From NCBI GenBank assembly GCA_963662765.2, contig CAXXUP010000006.1, positions 403,086 through 467,085 on the forward strand: a stretch of 64,000 bases of DNA, read 5' to 3'. The position numbers and the translations under genes were made by a program. This stretch comes from DATMXT01 sp963662765. Lineage in GTDB: Bacteria > Bacillota > Clostridia > Oscillospirales > Feifaniaceae. The notes under the pieces are model-generated. The model was not told the origin of the DNA, ran no database searches, and saw only the letters and a program-made list of their open reading frames with translations. Below, piece after piece: positions 43,074 to 51,062 of this stretch; position 1 is the stretch's first letter, and every line of letters starts with the position of its first letter.

Positions 43074-43928
43074 ATGCAGGGCAAAAATAAAAAACCGGTG
43101 CCGTTTAGAGGCATTGTGCAAATTTCAGTATTTGTGTTGGTGGCCTTCATTGCCGTAGGGAAGTGGCTGGCGGAGCAGGGGACCGAAGTCTTGCTTTTCT
43201 CCGAGATGTCGCTCCACGGGGTCTGTCCGTTCGGAGGGGTCGTCACGACGTATGAGCTTGTCACGGCCGGCTCCTTCATTCAAAAGATCCACAGCTCTTC
43301 CTTTATACTGATGCTGCTCGGCATTGCCGTGGCAATATTATTTGGCAGCATTTTTTGCGGGTACATCTGTCCCTTCGGGACTTTCCAGGAGTGGGTGGGG
43401 AAGCTCGGCCGCAAGCTTTTCCCGAAAACGTACAATCATATGGTTCCCGAAAAACTCGACCGGGCGCTCCGGTATCTGCGGTACGGCGTTTTAGCCCTCG
43501 TCTTGTATCAGACCGCGGTGACGGGCAAGCTCATCTTCCAGTCGGTCGACCCCTACTACGCGCTTTTTAACTTCTTCACGGGCGAAGTCGCCGTGACGGC
43601 GTTTATCGTGCTCGGCGTCATCATGGTGCTGTCGCTTATCATCGAGCGGCCATGGTGCCGGTATTTTTGCCCCTACGGCGCAATGCTGGGACTCTTCAAC
43701 TATATCCGTATTTTCAAAATCCGGCGAAATAAAAACACCTGTATCGGTTGCAAACAGTGCGACAAGGTCTGCCCGATGAATATCAACGTGTCCCAGTCGG
43801 GGATTGTGCGGGACCCTTCCTGCATCAGCTGCCACAAGTGCACAAGCGCCGTCAGCTGTCCGGTGGCGGACACGGTCGTCATTTCATCCGAAAAGGTCAT
43901 TGAGGAGGAGGGTTCATATGAAGCTTAA
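43074..43928 (+). CDS. NapH-like 4Fe-4S membrane protein
   Basis: The start is ATG 43,074 with AAAGGGGG 8 bases upstream (284 residues). It has four or five membrane helices, two cytoplasmic CP motifs (CGYICPFGTFQEW and CRYFCPYGAMLGL) typical of NapH/NosR/RnfB-like electron carriers, and a C-terminal pair of 4Fe-4S sites (CIGCKQCDKVCP and CISCHKCTSAVSC). It moves electrons from quinols to periplasmic-side partners. It overlaps the next gene by 11 bases. Confidence 0.9.
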   Translation: MQGKNKKPVPFRGIVQISVFVLVAFIAVGKWLAEQGTEVLLFSEMSLHGVCPFGGVVTTYELVTAGSFIQKIHSSSFILMLLGIAVAILFGSIFCGYICPFGTFQEWVGKLGRKLFPKTYNHMVPEKLDRALRYLRYGVLALVLYQTAVTGKLIFQSVDPYYALFNFFTGEVAVTAFIVLGVIMVLSLIIERPWCRYFCPYGAMLGLFNYIRIFKIRRNKNTCIGCKQCDKVCPMNINVSQSGIVRDPSCISCHKCTSAVSCPVADTVVISSEKVIEEEGSYEA

Positions 43929-44397
43929 GCCGCAGGGGACAATTTTGATCACACTTGCAATTTTCATCATAGGGATTATGGGGGCCATGGCAGCCGGCCT
44001 TTGGACGGCCGAGGAGGAGAAAATTCCGGAAAAGCTCGAAGATGTGGAGTTTTCCGGCGAGTATGACCCCGAGGGTATCCGCGGCTCCTTTACGTTTTCC
44101 GAGATCAGTACCTATTATAATATCCCGCTCGAGGATCTGGCCGCCGCTTTCGGCGTGGACGATGCCGCAGCCGCCGACTTCAAGTGCAAGGACCTGGAGG
44201 TCATTTACGGGGAATCGGACCTTGAAATCGGAACGGGTTCCGTGAAACTGTTTACGGCCTGCTATCTGGGGCTGCCGTATGAGCCAACGGAGGACACCTG
44301 GCTGCCGGAGAGTGCGGCCGAGATTTTGGAAGCGCACGGCGCCATGACAGGTGAGCAGCTAATTTATGTTGCGAACCATTTGATTGTCGCCCAGTGA
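43918..44397 (+). CDS. membrane-anchored partner of the NapH-like protein
   Basis: ATG at 43,918 with GAGGAGG upstream (159 residues) overlaps the previous gene, so the two are coupled. There is one N-terminal membrane helix and a soluble, acidic extracytoplasmic domain with the GSFTFSEISTYYNIPLEDLAAAFG motif, which I associate with small domains found beside ferredoxin-type quinol dehydrogenases. There is no cofactor motif. It is probably an assembly or docking partner; this is inference. Confidence 0.7.
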   Translation: MKLKPQGTILITLAIFIIGIMGAMAAGLWTAEEEKIPEKLEDVEFSGEYDPEGIRGSFTFSEISTYYNIPLEDLAAAFGVDDAAAADFKCKDLEVIYGESDLEIGTGSVKLFTACYLGLPYEPTEDTWLPESAAEILEAHGAMTGEQLIYVANHLIVAQ

Positions 44398-44524
44398 TTG
44401 TTTCAAAGACGCAAAACAAAAAACACACTTTTGACATAGCCTCCCGGCATAATGAAGTCACAGGCAAGGGGAATGAAACCCCGGGCCGAAACAAAGAATA
44501 CTCTCTTGAAGAAAGGTGAATAGA

Positions 44525-45103
44525 ATGAGAAACCTTAAAAAACTTACAGCAATCCTCATGGCAGTCCTAATGGTCGGTGCCATGTCCGCCACGGCCTTTG
44601 CCGCGGATACGAATTTCGGCTCCGCTGCGGTGACTGGGGATAAGACCTACACGCTCTCCGAAATGCTGACTTACGCCATAGAGGACGAATACCTCGCCCA
44701 CGCCGAATATGAGACGATTATCGCGACCTTCGGAGCTAAAGCACCCTTTACGAACATCATCAAAGCCGAAGAGACCCACATCGCAAGGCTCCTGCCGCTG
44801 TTCGAGGCGTACGGCGTGACGCCCCCCGAGAACACGGCCGACAATTACACGGTGGTTCCGGCCACGCTGCTTGAGGCGATGCAGGCCGGCGTCACAGCCG
44901 AAGTGAGCAACATCGCCATGTACGAGAAATTCCTCTCGCAGGACCTGTCTGACGATGTGCGCCTTGTGTTCGAGGCTCTGAAAAACGCATCGGTTAAACA
45001 CCTGGCAGCCTTTGAAAACGGTGTAGACAGGCTTTCGGACGGCGTAAGCTCGAATTACTCGGCGGGCGGCAGGCAAACCCGCGGACAAGGCCGCTCCCGG
45101 TAA
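44525..45103 (+). CDS. secreted ferritin-like DUF2202 protein
   Basis: ATG at 44,525 with GAAAGGTG upstream (192 residues). A signal peptide (about 1-27, ATAFAAD) is followed by a four-helix ferritin-like DUF2202 domain with the di-metal pattern AIEDEYLAHAEYE, the second Glu/His set EETHIARLLP and further ANSH-type residues in the last helices. The protein is likely exported and may bind iron or act as a peroxidase, neither proven. It lies in the operon-like series after the NapH-type genes. Confidence 0.85.
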   Translation: MRNLKKLTAILMAVLMVGAMSATAFAADTNFGSAAVTGDKTYTLSEMLTYAIEDEYLAHAEYETIIATFGAKAPFTNIIKAEETHIARLLPLFEAYGVTPPENTADNYTVVPATLLEAMQAGVTAEVSNIAMYEKFLSQDLSDDVRLVFEALKNASVKHLAAFENGVDRLSDGVSSNYSAGGRQTRGQGRSR

Positions 45104-45151
45104 TGATACAGTCCATTTTTCAAAAATAAAATTTTCAAAGGAGAAAACACC

Positions 45152-45649
45152 ATGAAAAACCTGAAGAAAACTGTGATTGTCGCTTCGGCAGTCCTTGCCC
45201 TCGGCATCACCTCCATCACGGCTTTTGCCGCAACATTCTCAACCCCCGCAGAGCTTCTGTCCGGCCTCACCGGCAAGTCGGTTGAGGACGTCATCACTGA
45301 AAAGGCCGAGGAGAGCACGACCTACGGCGCACTGGCCGTCGAATACGGCGTTTTGGACGAGTACAAGGCGCAGATTCTCGAGGAGAAGAAGGCCTATCTT
45401 GAGGAGCGCGTAGAAGAGGGCACCATGACCCGCGAGCGCGCCGACGCTATCATCGCAAACATTGAAGAAAACGCTTTGACCTGCGACGGCACCGGGTACG
45501 GTAACGGCGGGTGCGGCATAGGCTCCGGCTTTGGCGGCGGCTGCGGACTTGGTGGCGGCACCGGCACCGGTAGCGGCGGCGGCTGCGGATTCGGTGGCGG
45601 CAACGGCGGCGGCTACGGAATGGGAAACAGGGGCGGCAACCGCGGCTAA
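45152..45649 (+). CDS. secreted DUF2680 protein with Gly/Cys-rich tail
   Basis: The 165 residues begin with a signal peptide (about 1-27, ITAFAA), then a DUF2680 domain (about 28-110, EYGVLDEYKAQILEEKKAYLEERVEEGTM pattern) and a 50-residue tail of GGGCGFGG, GYGNGGCG-type repeats. Clean AAAGGAG site upstream. Related proteins are exported and of unknown function. The tail chemistry is reminiscent of the Gly-rich loop of the neighbouring kinase. Confidence 0.85.
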   Translation: MKNLKKTVIVASAVLALGITSITAFAATFSTPAELLSGLTGKSVEDVITEKAEESTTYGALAVEYGVLDEYKAQILEEKKAYLEERVEEGTMTRERADAIIANIEENALTCDGTGYGNGGCGIGSGFGGGCGLGGGTGTGSGGGCGFGGGNGGGYGMGNRGGNRG

Positions 45650-45672
45650 CCCATCACAAAGGATAATACGCA

Positions 45673-45702
45673 AGAAAGGCTGCTGAGGCGGCCTTTTTTT
45701 TG
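45673..45702 (+). terminator. terminator
   Basis: AAAGGC...GGCCTTT hairpin followed by a T run after the DUF2680 gene. Confidence 0.7.
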
Positions 45703-45810
45703 CGGTTAAAACGAAAGCGCTTTATTGGCCGCGCTTTCCACCTGGTGAAGACATATGCCTCCATCCATGTTCATATGATGGGGTATAACGTAAAAAAGGA
45801 GGTGAGGCAG

Positions 45811-46269
45811 TTGTTCAAGATATTTGACCGGCCAAAGGTCGCGAAAGACAATTTGTACTTGAAGGATTACGGGCCGGAGCCGTTTGTCATCGACATTGAT
45901 CGGGCGACAAAGCAAAACGAGGCATTCCGCACCGCGCTGTGGACGGGGAAGTATCTTCAGCTCACCCTGATGAGTATTGAGCCGGGCGGGGAGATCGGGC
46001 TGGAGACCCACCCGTATCTCGATCAGTTTCTGCGCATCGAGCAGGGGCGAGGCCTGGTGAGGATGGGGTCCTCCAAGGGCAATCTGAATTTTGAAAGAAA
46101 AGTCTCTGACGGGTACGCCATTATCATTCCAGCGGGCACATGGCACAACCTCATCAACACCGGAAGGGGGCCCATCAAGCTGTACTCGATCTACGCGCCA
46201 CCCCAGCACCCGAAGGGGACGATTCACAAGACCCGGGCCGACGCCATCGCGGCAGAGCAAGGTCACTGA
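45811..46269 (+). CDS. cupin protein
   Basis: TTG at 45,811 is preferred because AAGGAGG lies 8 bases upstream (152 residues). The sequence is a single cupin barrel: motif 1 MSIEPGGEIGLETHPYLDQFLRIEQG (His/Glu metal ligands) and motif 2 IIIPAGTWHNLINTG (second His). Cupins of this type are small metal-binding enzymes or sensors; the reaction is unknown. A hairpin at 46,283-46,335 follows. Confidence 0.85.
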   Translation: MFKIFDRPKVAKDNLYLKDYGPEPFVIDIDRATKQNEAFRTALWTGKYLQLTLMSIEPGGEIGLETHPYLDQFLRIEQGRGLVRMGSSKGNLNFERKVSDGYAIIIPAGTWHNLINTGRGPIKLYSIYAPPQHPKGTIHKTRADAIAAEQGH

Positions 46270-46282
46270 CAAAGGGCCCCCT

Positions 46283-46335
46283 CGCAACAGTACCGCCGCC
46301 CCCGCTATGATAGCGGGGGCGGCGGTACTGTTGCG
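46283..46335. repeat. perfect 25-bp palindromic hairpin
   Basis: Arms 46283-46307 and 46311-46335 are perfectly complementary over 25 bases with a 3-base TGA loop. There is no T run. It lies between the convergent cupin and AraC-type genes and may stop transcription in both directions or be a small mobile element. Confidence 0.85.
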
Positions 46336-46355
46336 GCGAGTTTAGTGGAATATGC

Positions 46356-47249
46356 TCACTTGGCCCAGGGCAGGTTCGCTTTGCCCTCTTTGCCGGTGCT
46401 CTTTTGAACGGGCAGCCACACTTCGCAGCGGTAGTCCGGAGCCCCCTGGTCCCCTTCGAAATACACCTCGATGTCGGGGGCATTTGCGTATTCGTAGCCG
46501 GAGGTCGGCAGCCACTCGGCCACGATGCGCTTTTGCAGCGACTGGATGGCCGACGGCATGGGCCCGACACAGGGGAAGACGGCCCAGGTGCAGGCGGGGA
46601 CCTGGTAGGATTCCATGCCGGCCGCGGGGTCGCAGTCACTTGCGACAGCGATGTAGTAGTCGAAGTCCTCGCCGTTCATGCAGGTGCTGACGCCGAGGAC
46701 GCCCTTGGGCTCTTTGGCCATGAGGGGGAACAGCTTCATAAAGTTGCCCGACTGCACGGTCTCCCCCCAAAACTGGGGCACTGCGGCAAAGTTTTCCTCG
46801 ATGTTGATTTTAAAGTGCTTTGCATACCCGACAATGTGAAATGCGTCCTTCTTTTCGATGCGATAATCCATAGCTTCTTCTCCTCTGATGACAATTTTGA
46901 AGCTGATGGGTGGATAGGCCTTGAGGGTGATGCCGTCCTGCCTCGCTGTGGAGGGGGCCACGCCGTGCACGCTCTGAAAAGCGCGGTTGAAGGCGGTGGG
47001 GGAGTCGTACCCGTACCGAAGCGCAAGGTCGATGATTTTTTCCTGTCCCGTCGCAAGGTCGCAGGCTGCCCTTGTCATCTTCCTGCGGCGGATGTACTCC
47101 GACAGCGGCACTTCGGCCAAATACGAGAACATCCGCTGAAAGTGAAAGGGCGAGCAGCAGGCGATCTGCGCCGCGTAGTTCACGGAGAAGTCCCCGATAT
47201 TCGCTTCCAGGTAGTCCATTGCGCTGTTCAGTCTCTCAAGCCATTCCAT
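46356..47249 (-). CDS. AraC-family regulator with GyrI-like effector domain
   Basis: The 297 residues have two N-terminal AraC helix-turn-helix motifs (IACCSPFHFQRMFSYLAEVPLSEYIRRRKMTRAACDL, LRYGYDSPTAFNRAF) and a C-terminal GyrI-like small-molecule-binding domain (about 130-290, IRGEEAMDYRIEKKDAFHIVGYAKHF). It is a Rob/BmrR-like one-component regulator for a xenobiotic or metabolite. GGAG precedes the ATG. No transporter is adjacent. Confidence 0.92.
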   Translation of the reverse strand: MEWLERLNSAMDYLEANIGDFSVNYAAQIACCSPFHFQRMFSYLAEVPLSEYIRRRKMTRAACDLATGQEKIIDLALRYGYDSPTAFNRAFQSVHGVAPSTARQDGITLKAYPPISFKIVIRGEEAMDYRIEKKDAFHIVGYAKHFKINIEENFAAVPQFWGETVQSGNFMKLFPLMAKEPKGVLGVSTCMNGEDFDYYIAVASDCDPAAGMESYQVPACTWAVFPCVGPMPSAIQSLQKRIVAEWLPTSGYEYANAPDIEVYFEGDQGAPDYRCEVWLPVQKSTGKEGKANLPWAK

Positions 47250-47374
47250 GTTGTTTCAGCTCCTTGTGCCAATTCTATCTTAGGAGAAGGTGCCGTGTCC
47301 TCTCTTCTTGTGCACGGATTAGCGAGGGGTGGTTTGTACTAGGATATCATGTTGCGGGGTAAGGTTCAAGGATA

Positions 47375-47401
47375 CAAAAAAGCCCCGGGCGAAGCCGGGG
47401 C
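47375..47401 (-). terminator. terminator after the small ORF
   Basis: GCCCCGG (47382-47388) pairs with CCGGGGC (47395-47401); T run on the minus strand, 15 bases past the stop of the small ORF. Confidence 0.85.
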
Positions 47402-47416
47402 ATTATTTGATTTCGC

Positions 47417-47512
47417 TTAGTGTTTCTTGTCGGCCCCGTTGGTTCCCCGGCTCGACTTTCCCGAATGGAACCAGTTGTCATACATGTTTTTTAAACCTTC
47501 CCACATTTTCAA
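47417..47512 (-). CDS. 31-residue small ORF
   Basis: From TTG 47,512 the minus strand encodes KMWEGLKNMYDNWFHSGK and 12 more residues, ending TAA at 47,417. GGGAGGG lies 9 bases upstream of this TTG, and ATG at 47,506 is the alternative start. A terminator follows immediately. This good signal-to-stop arrangement suggests a real small protein, but without homology it is a candidate only. Confidence 0.5.
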   Translation of the reverse strand: MKMWEGLKNMYDNWFHSGKSSRGTNGADKKH

Positions 47513-47611
47513 AACCTTTGTCCCTCCCTTTGTTTGATGAAGGTAGTTTACCCTCAAATTTGCCAAAATTCGCAAGGGGGGATGATGCGGTGGTACTTGA
47601 GCGGGAAAAAG

Positions 47612-47971
47612 TCAGCCCTGAGGACTTACGACTTTGGGTTTAATCAGGTCATAGCTCTTTTCAATAAGCCTAAGCAGTTCATCTTTTGGCACGTCTGAGC
47701 CGATAATTACCGTGTTCCAGTGCACCTTGTTCATATGGTAGGCGGGCGCCACGCCTTTGTACTGGCGGCGCAGGAAGTCCGCCTCGAAGGGGTCGCACTT
47801 GAGGTTGACGCAAAGGTGGCCGCCCCGCTCGTAAATGAAGGCAAAGGACTTTTTGTTTGTCCGGTGGCGCATGACCGTCCACGCCCCGGCATCTTTGACG
47901 TCGTCAAACGGGTAGTCCTCGTAAGCGGTGGGGAACGTCAGGCAATAATCGATCAGTTCCTGCCGGGTCAT
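47612..47971 (-). CDS. MmcQ/YjbR family protein
   Basis: The 119 residues match MmcQ/YjbR: RQELIDYCLTFPTAYEDYPFDD at the start, CVNLKCDPFEADFLRRQYKGVAPAYHMNKVHWNTVII in the core. This is a small CyaY-fold protein sometimes described as DNA-binding, of unknown cellular role. GGGAGG precedes the ATG. Confidence 0.9.
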   Translation of the reverse strand: MTRQELIDYCLTFPTAYEDYPFDDVKDAGAWTVMRHRTNKKSFAFIYERGGHLCVNLKCDPFEADFLRRQYKGVAPAYHMNKVHWNTVIIGSDVPKDELLRLIEKSYDLIKPKVVSPQG

Positions 47972-48084
47972 GATGCACCTCCCAAAGGTCTCTGCGGGCG
48001 GGTAACCGTCACACAGAGGGCTTTTTGCTGCTGTCTAATCATACCATGGACTTAACATGTTTTCCATACGGATATGCACAAAAA

Positions 48085-48106
48085 GGCCCCGGCGAAAGCC
48101 GGGGCC
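48085..48106 (-). terminator. terminator after the KdpE-like gene
   Basis: GGCCCCGGC (48085-48093) pairs with GCCGGGGCC (48098-48106); T run on the minus strand. Confidence 0.85.
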
Positions 48107-48123
48107 GCAATTATCTATGAAGT

Positions 48124-48816
48124 CTATTCATCGGCAAATCGATACCCGACGCCGACCTCGGTCAAAATAAACCGGGGGTGCGCGGTGTCGCGCTCGATTT
48201 TGCGGCGCAGGTTTGCCATGAAGACCCGCACACCCTTGCTGTCGCCGCCCTCATAGCCCCATATCTGGCTGATGATATAGTTGTGGGTCAGCACCTTGCC
48301 CTTGTTGGCAATGAGCAGCAGTAGCGTCTTGTACTCGGTTGGGGTCAGGTGGATTTCGGCGCCCTCCACGAAGACTTTGCGTTTTTCGTAGTCCACCGTA
48401 AGCCACTCGCAGGAGAATTTCGTCTCGGCCCCCTCGGCGCCCGTTCGCTGCAGCGAGCGCTCGGCCACCCGGATGCGGGCCGTCAGTTCCCCCATGTGAA
48501 AGGGCTTTGTGATGTAGTCGTTGGCCCCAAGGTCAAGGGCCGCGATCTTCTCCCGCTCCTGACCCCTGGCTGACACGATTAAGATCGGCACGTCGGAGAA
48601 GGACCGAAGCTCCCGCAAAAGATCGATGCCGTCCCGGTCGGGGAGCCCTAGGTCGAGCAGCACAATGCCCGGGTGGTGGGAGGAAAACAAAAACAGGCCC
48701 TCGGCAGCCGTTTCGGCTGTGAGCACGCTGTAGTTTTCTTTGGTGAGCGAGATGTCGATAAAGTGGGAGATATACTTATCGTCCTCGATGATGAGGATGG
48801 TCCGTTTGTCACTCAT
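48124..48816 (-). CDS. KdpE-like response regulator
   Basis: ATG at 48,816 (230 residues) has GGAGGAG upstream and overlaps the kinase stop. A receiver domain (IEDDKYISHFI, phospho-Asp in VLLDLGLPDRDG, Lys in ITKPFHMGEL) is joined to an OmpR-type winged helix (GDSKGVRVFMANLRRKIE). KdpE activates potassium-uptake genes; here the adjacent genes are Trk-type rather than KdpFABC. Confidence 0.9.
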   Translation of the reverse strand: MSDKRTILIIEDDKYISHFIDISLTKENYSVLTAETAAEGLFLFSSHHPGIVLLDLGLPDRDGIDLLRELRSFSDVPILIVSARGQEREKIAALDLGANDYITKPFHMGELTARIRVAERSLQRTGAEGAETKFSCEWLTVDYEKRKVFVEGAEIHLTPTEYKTLLLLIANKGKVLTHNYIISQIWGYEGGDSKGVRVFMANLRRKIERDTAHPRFILTEVGVGYRFADE

Positions 48817-50173
48817 GGTGCTCCTCCATCGGCAGCGTAAAGGTGAAAATCGTGCCTTTCGGGATGTTGTCCGACACGTGAATTTCCCCGCCGTGGGCCT
48901 CCACGATGGCCTTGCAGATGGAGAGCCCGAGCCCGAGGCCCCGGCGGCCGTCCGCGATGCCGTCGTCTTGCGTGACAAAGCGCTCAAAGAGGCTGCCGCG
49001 GATGGACTCCGGAATGCCGCCCCCGGTGTCGGCCACTGTGACGGTGAGCACATCGTCGTCCGTAATGGCTGTCAGGATGATGTCGGCGCCATCCGGCGTG
49101 TGCCGGGCGGCATTTTCAAGTAAGTTGATGAGCACCTGCAAAATGAGTTTGCCGTCCATCGGCGCCGTCACGACTTCGCCCGGAAGCAGGACTTTTACGC
49201 TGCGGTCCTGCAGCAGCCGCTCCGTGTGCTTGACAGCCTCACCGATCACGTCGTCGATGACCTCGTCTTGCTTGTGCAGCGCCATTTTCTTCTCGCTGAT
49301 GCGGGTCATGTTGAGAATGTTCTCCACAAGGTCCGTAAGCCAAAGGGTCTCTTCGCTGATGTCGCTTGCAAGCTTCCTGCGCTCGATGTCCGTCAGAGAG
49401 TCGTAGTTATCGGCAAGCAGGTTAGAGGCCCCGGAGAGGGCCGTTAAGGGGCTTCTCAGGTCATGGGCGACCGAGCGCAGCAGGGTGCCGCGCTGCTGCT
49501 CTTTTTCCATGGCAAGCCGGATTTTCTCGCGGTCGGCCACGAGGTTTTCCCGCTCTAAAGCGATGCCGAGCTGGGTGCAGACAGCCTGCACGATGAGGTG
49601 CTGCTGCTCCGTGGGCGCATCGCCATGCAAGGCGAGGCGGCCCAGTATTCCGGAGCCGCTCGTGATTTCGTATGCATCGCCCGGGGCTTCATCGCCAAGC
49701 TTCACTTTGCAGTCGAGCCCCGCGTGAAGGAGGACAAGGTCCTGCGCCTTTTTGATGACGCTCTCACGGCCGCTTGCCGATAAAAAACCCGTGGAGATGC
49801 GATACAGCGTCTTTGCGGTGCGCTCATTCTGGCTCGCCAGCACCATTTCACGCTGCAGCCTGCTTGTCACGGTGCCCGAGACGATGCCGGTCACGAGAAA
49901 GAACAGTAGCAGCATGAGGTCGTTTGTGTCGTAAATGAAAAAAGAGAAATAAGGCTCGGTGAACAGATAGTTGAAGAGCATGGCCGAGAGAAGTGCCGCG
50001 CCGATCGCAAAGGAGCGGCTGCTGGTCAGCATCGCGGTAAACAGGACGCCAAGCAAAAACACCATGATGATGCTTTCATTGCCGACGCCGAATGTCCCCA
50101 AGAACAGGGCGCCGCCGGTGGCAAGTCCCATGACTAAGGCTGTGCGAAACCCGTTTTTGACCGTGGCGAACAC
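48809..50173 (-). CDS. KdpD-like sensor kinase lacking the N-terminal KdpD domain
   Basis: The 454 residues begin directly with the four-helix DUF4118 transmembrane module of KdpD (about 8-105), then a GAF-like region, HisKA (VAHDLRSPLTAL) and an ATPase domain. The N-terminal cytosolic KdpD/Usp segment of full KdpD (about 400 residues) is absent. The GTG start at 50,173 is poorly supported by a ribosome site. It lies 168 bases from trkA, so it may sense potassium and control Trk uptake. Confidence 0.88.
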   Translation of the reverse strand: MFATVKNGFRTALVMGLATGGALFLGTFGVGNESIIMVFLLGVLFTAMLTSSRSFAIGAALLSAMLFNYLFTEPYFSFFIYDTNDLMLLLFFLVTGIVSGTVTSRLQREMVLASQNERTAKTLYRISTGFLSASGRESVIKKAQDLVLLHAGLDCKVKLGDEAPGDAYEITSGSGILGRLALHGDAPTEQQHLIVQAVCTQLGIALERENLVADREKIRLAMEKEQQRGTLLRSVAHDLRSPLTALSGASNLLADNYDSLTDIERRKLASDISEETLWLTDLVENILNMTRISEKKMALHKQDEVIDDVIGEAVKHTERLLQDRSVKVLLPGEVVTAPMDGKLILQVLINLLENAARHTPDGADIILTAITDDDVLTVTVADTGGGIPESIRGSLFERFVTQDDGIADGRRGLGLGLSICKAIVEAHGGEIHVSDNIPKGTIFTFTLPMEEHHE

Positions 50174-50341
50174 CCCCTAAGCCTGACCGAAATCATATAA
50201 ATCCGTTTTGCAAGGCATGGGCCGTCCCGGAGCGCACTGGGACCCTTGAAGGGCTGATGCCCGCCAAAAAAAGAAATGTAGCTTTGCGCGAAAAAGCGGC
50301 CCCGCATAGGCGGGTTTGGATGATACGCATGAGGCAATAAA

Positions 50342-50992
50342 CTACTTCTTGCTCATCACTTTTAGTATATCACTTTGTTCGCCGGCTACAATGATATGTT
50401 CATGTTCGAGAAAAACATGTTCGGCGGTGATGAGGGGCAGGATGTGTTTTCCGGTGCGCACGCCGATGACGTTGAGCCGATGCTTTGTGCGCACGTCGAG
50501 CACGCGGACGTTCTGACCGATCCAGTTTTCCGGCACCTCGATCTCCATGATGGCGTATTCCGGGGAGAGCTCGATATAGTCAAAAGCGCCCTTGGATGAG
50601 TAGCGCACAGCGGTGCGCCGGGCCATATCCCGTTCGGGGTAGACGACGTCGTCCGCGCCGATTTTTTTTAAGAGTTCGGCGTGGATGTCCCGGTTGGACT
50701 TGGCCACCACATAGGGGGCGCCGAGTTCCTTGAGCAGTGAGGTGATCTCCATCGAGGACTGGAAGTTGTCGCTGATGCAGACAAACGTGATGTCGAAGTT
50801 GCGCACGCCGAGCTCCTCGAGGACGTCCCGGTCCATGCAGTCGCCGATCTGGACCCTCGTCACGAAGGGGGCCAGTTTATGTACGGCCTCTTCGTCTTTA
50901 TCGACAACCATGACCTCGTTGTGCAGTTCTGTGAGCTTGATGGCCAGATTTTTTCCGAAGCGCCCCGCGCCGATGATAAGTATTGATCTCAT
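50342..50992 (-). CDS. TrkA/KtrA-type potassium channel subunit
   Basis: The 216 residues comprise an RCK Rossmann domain with intact nucleotide loop IIGAGRFGKNLA, acidic VVDKDEEAV at strand 2, then a TrkA-C domain (about 140-216). It is the cytosolic gating ring of Ktr/Trk potassium channels. The membrane subunit is the next gene upstream. Nucleotide sensing is expected. Confidence 0.93.
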   Translation of the reverse strand: MRSILIIGAGRFGKNLAIKLTELHNEVMVVDKDEEAVHKLAPFVTRVQIGDCMDRDVLEELGVRNFDITFVCISDNFQSSMEITSLLKELGAPYVVAKSNRDIHAELLKKIGADDVVYPERDMARRTAVRYSSKGAFDYIELSPEYAIMEIEVPENWIGQNVRVLDVRTKHRLNVIGVRTGKHILPLITAEHVFLEHEHIIVAGEQSDILKVMSKK

Positions 50993-51062
50993 GGTTGAAA
51001 ATATCCTTTCATAATGAGGTGGGGGAGAACCCCGTCACCTTTAATGATTATATCACACTATT

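Noticed and set aside
44398..44524. Possible riboswitch before the DUF2202 gene
   Set aside because: The GGGGAATGAAACCCC-type hairpin is suggestive but matches no motif I can verify.
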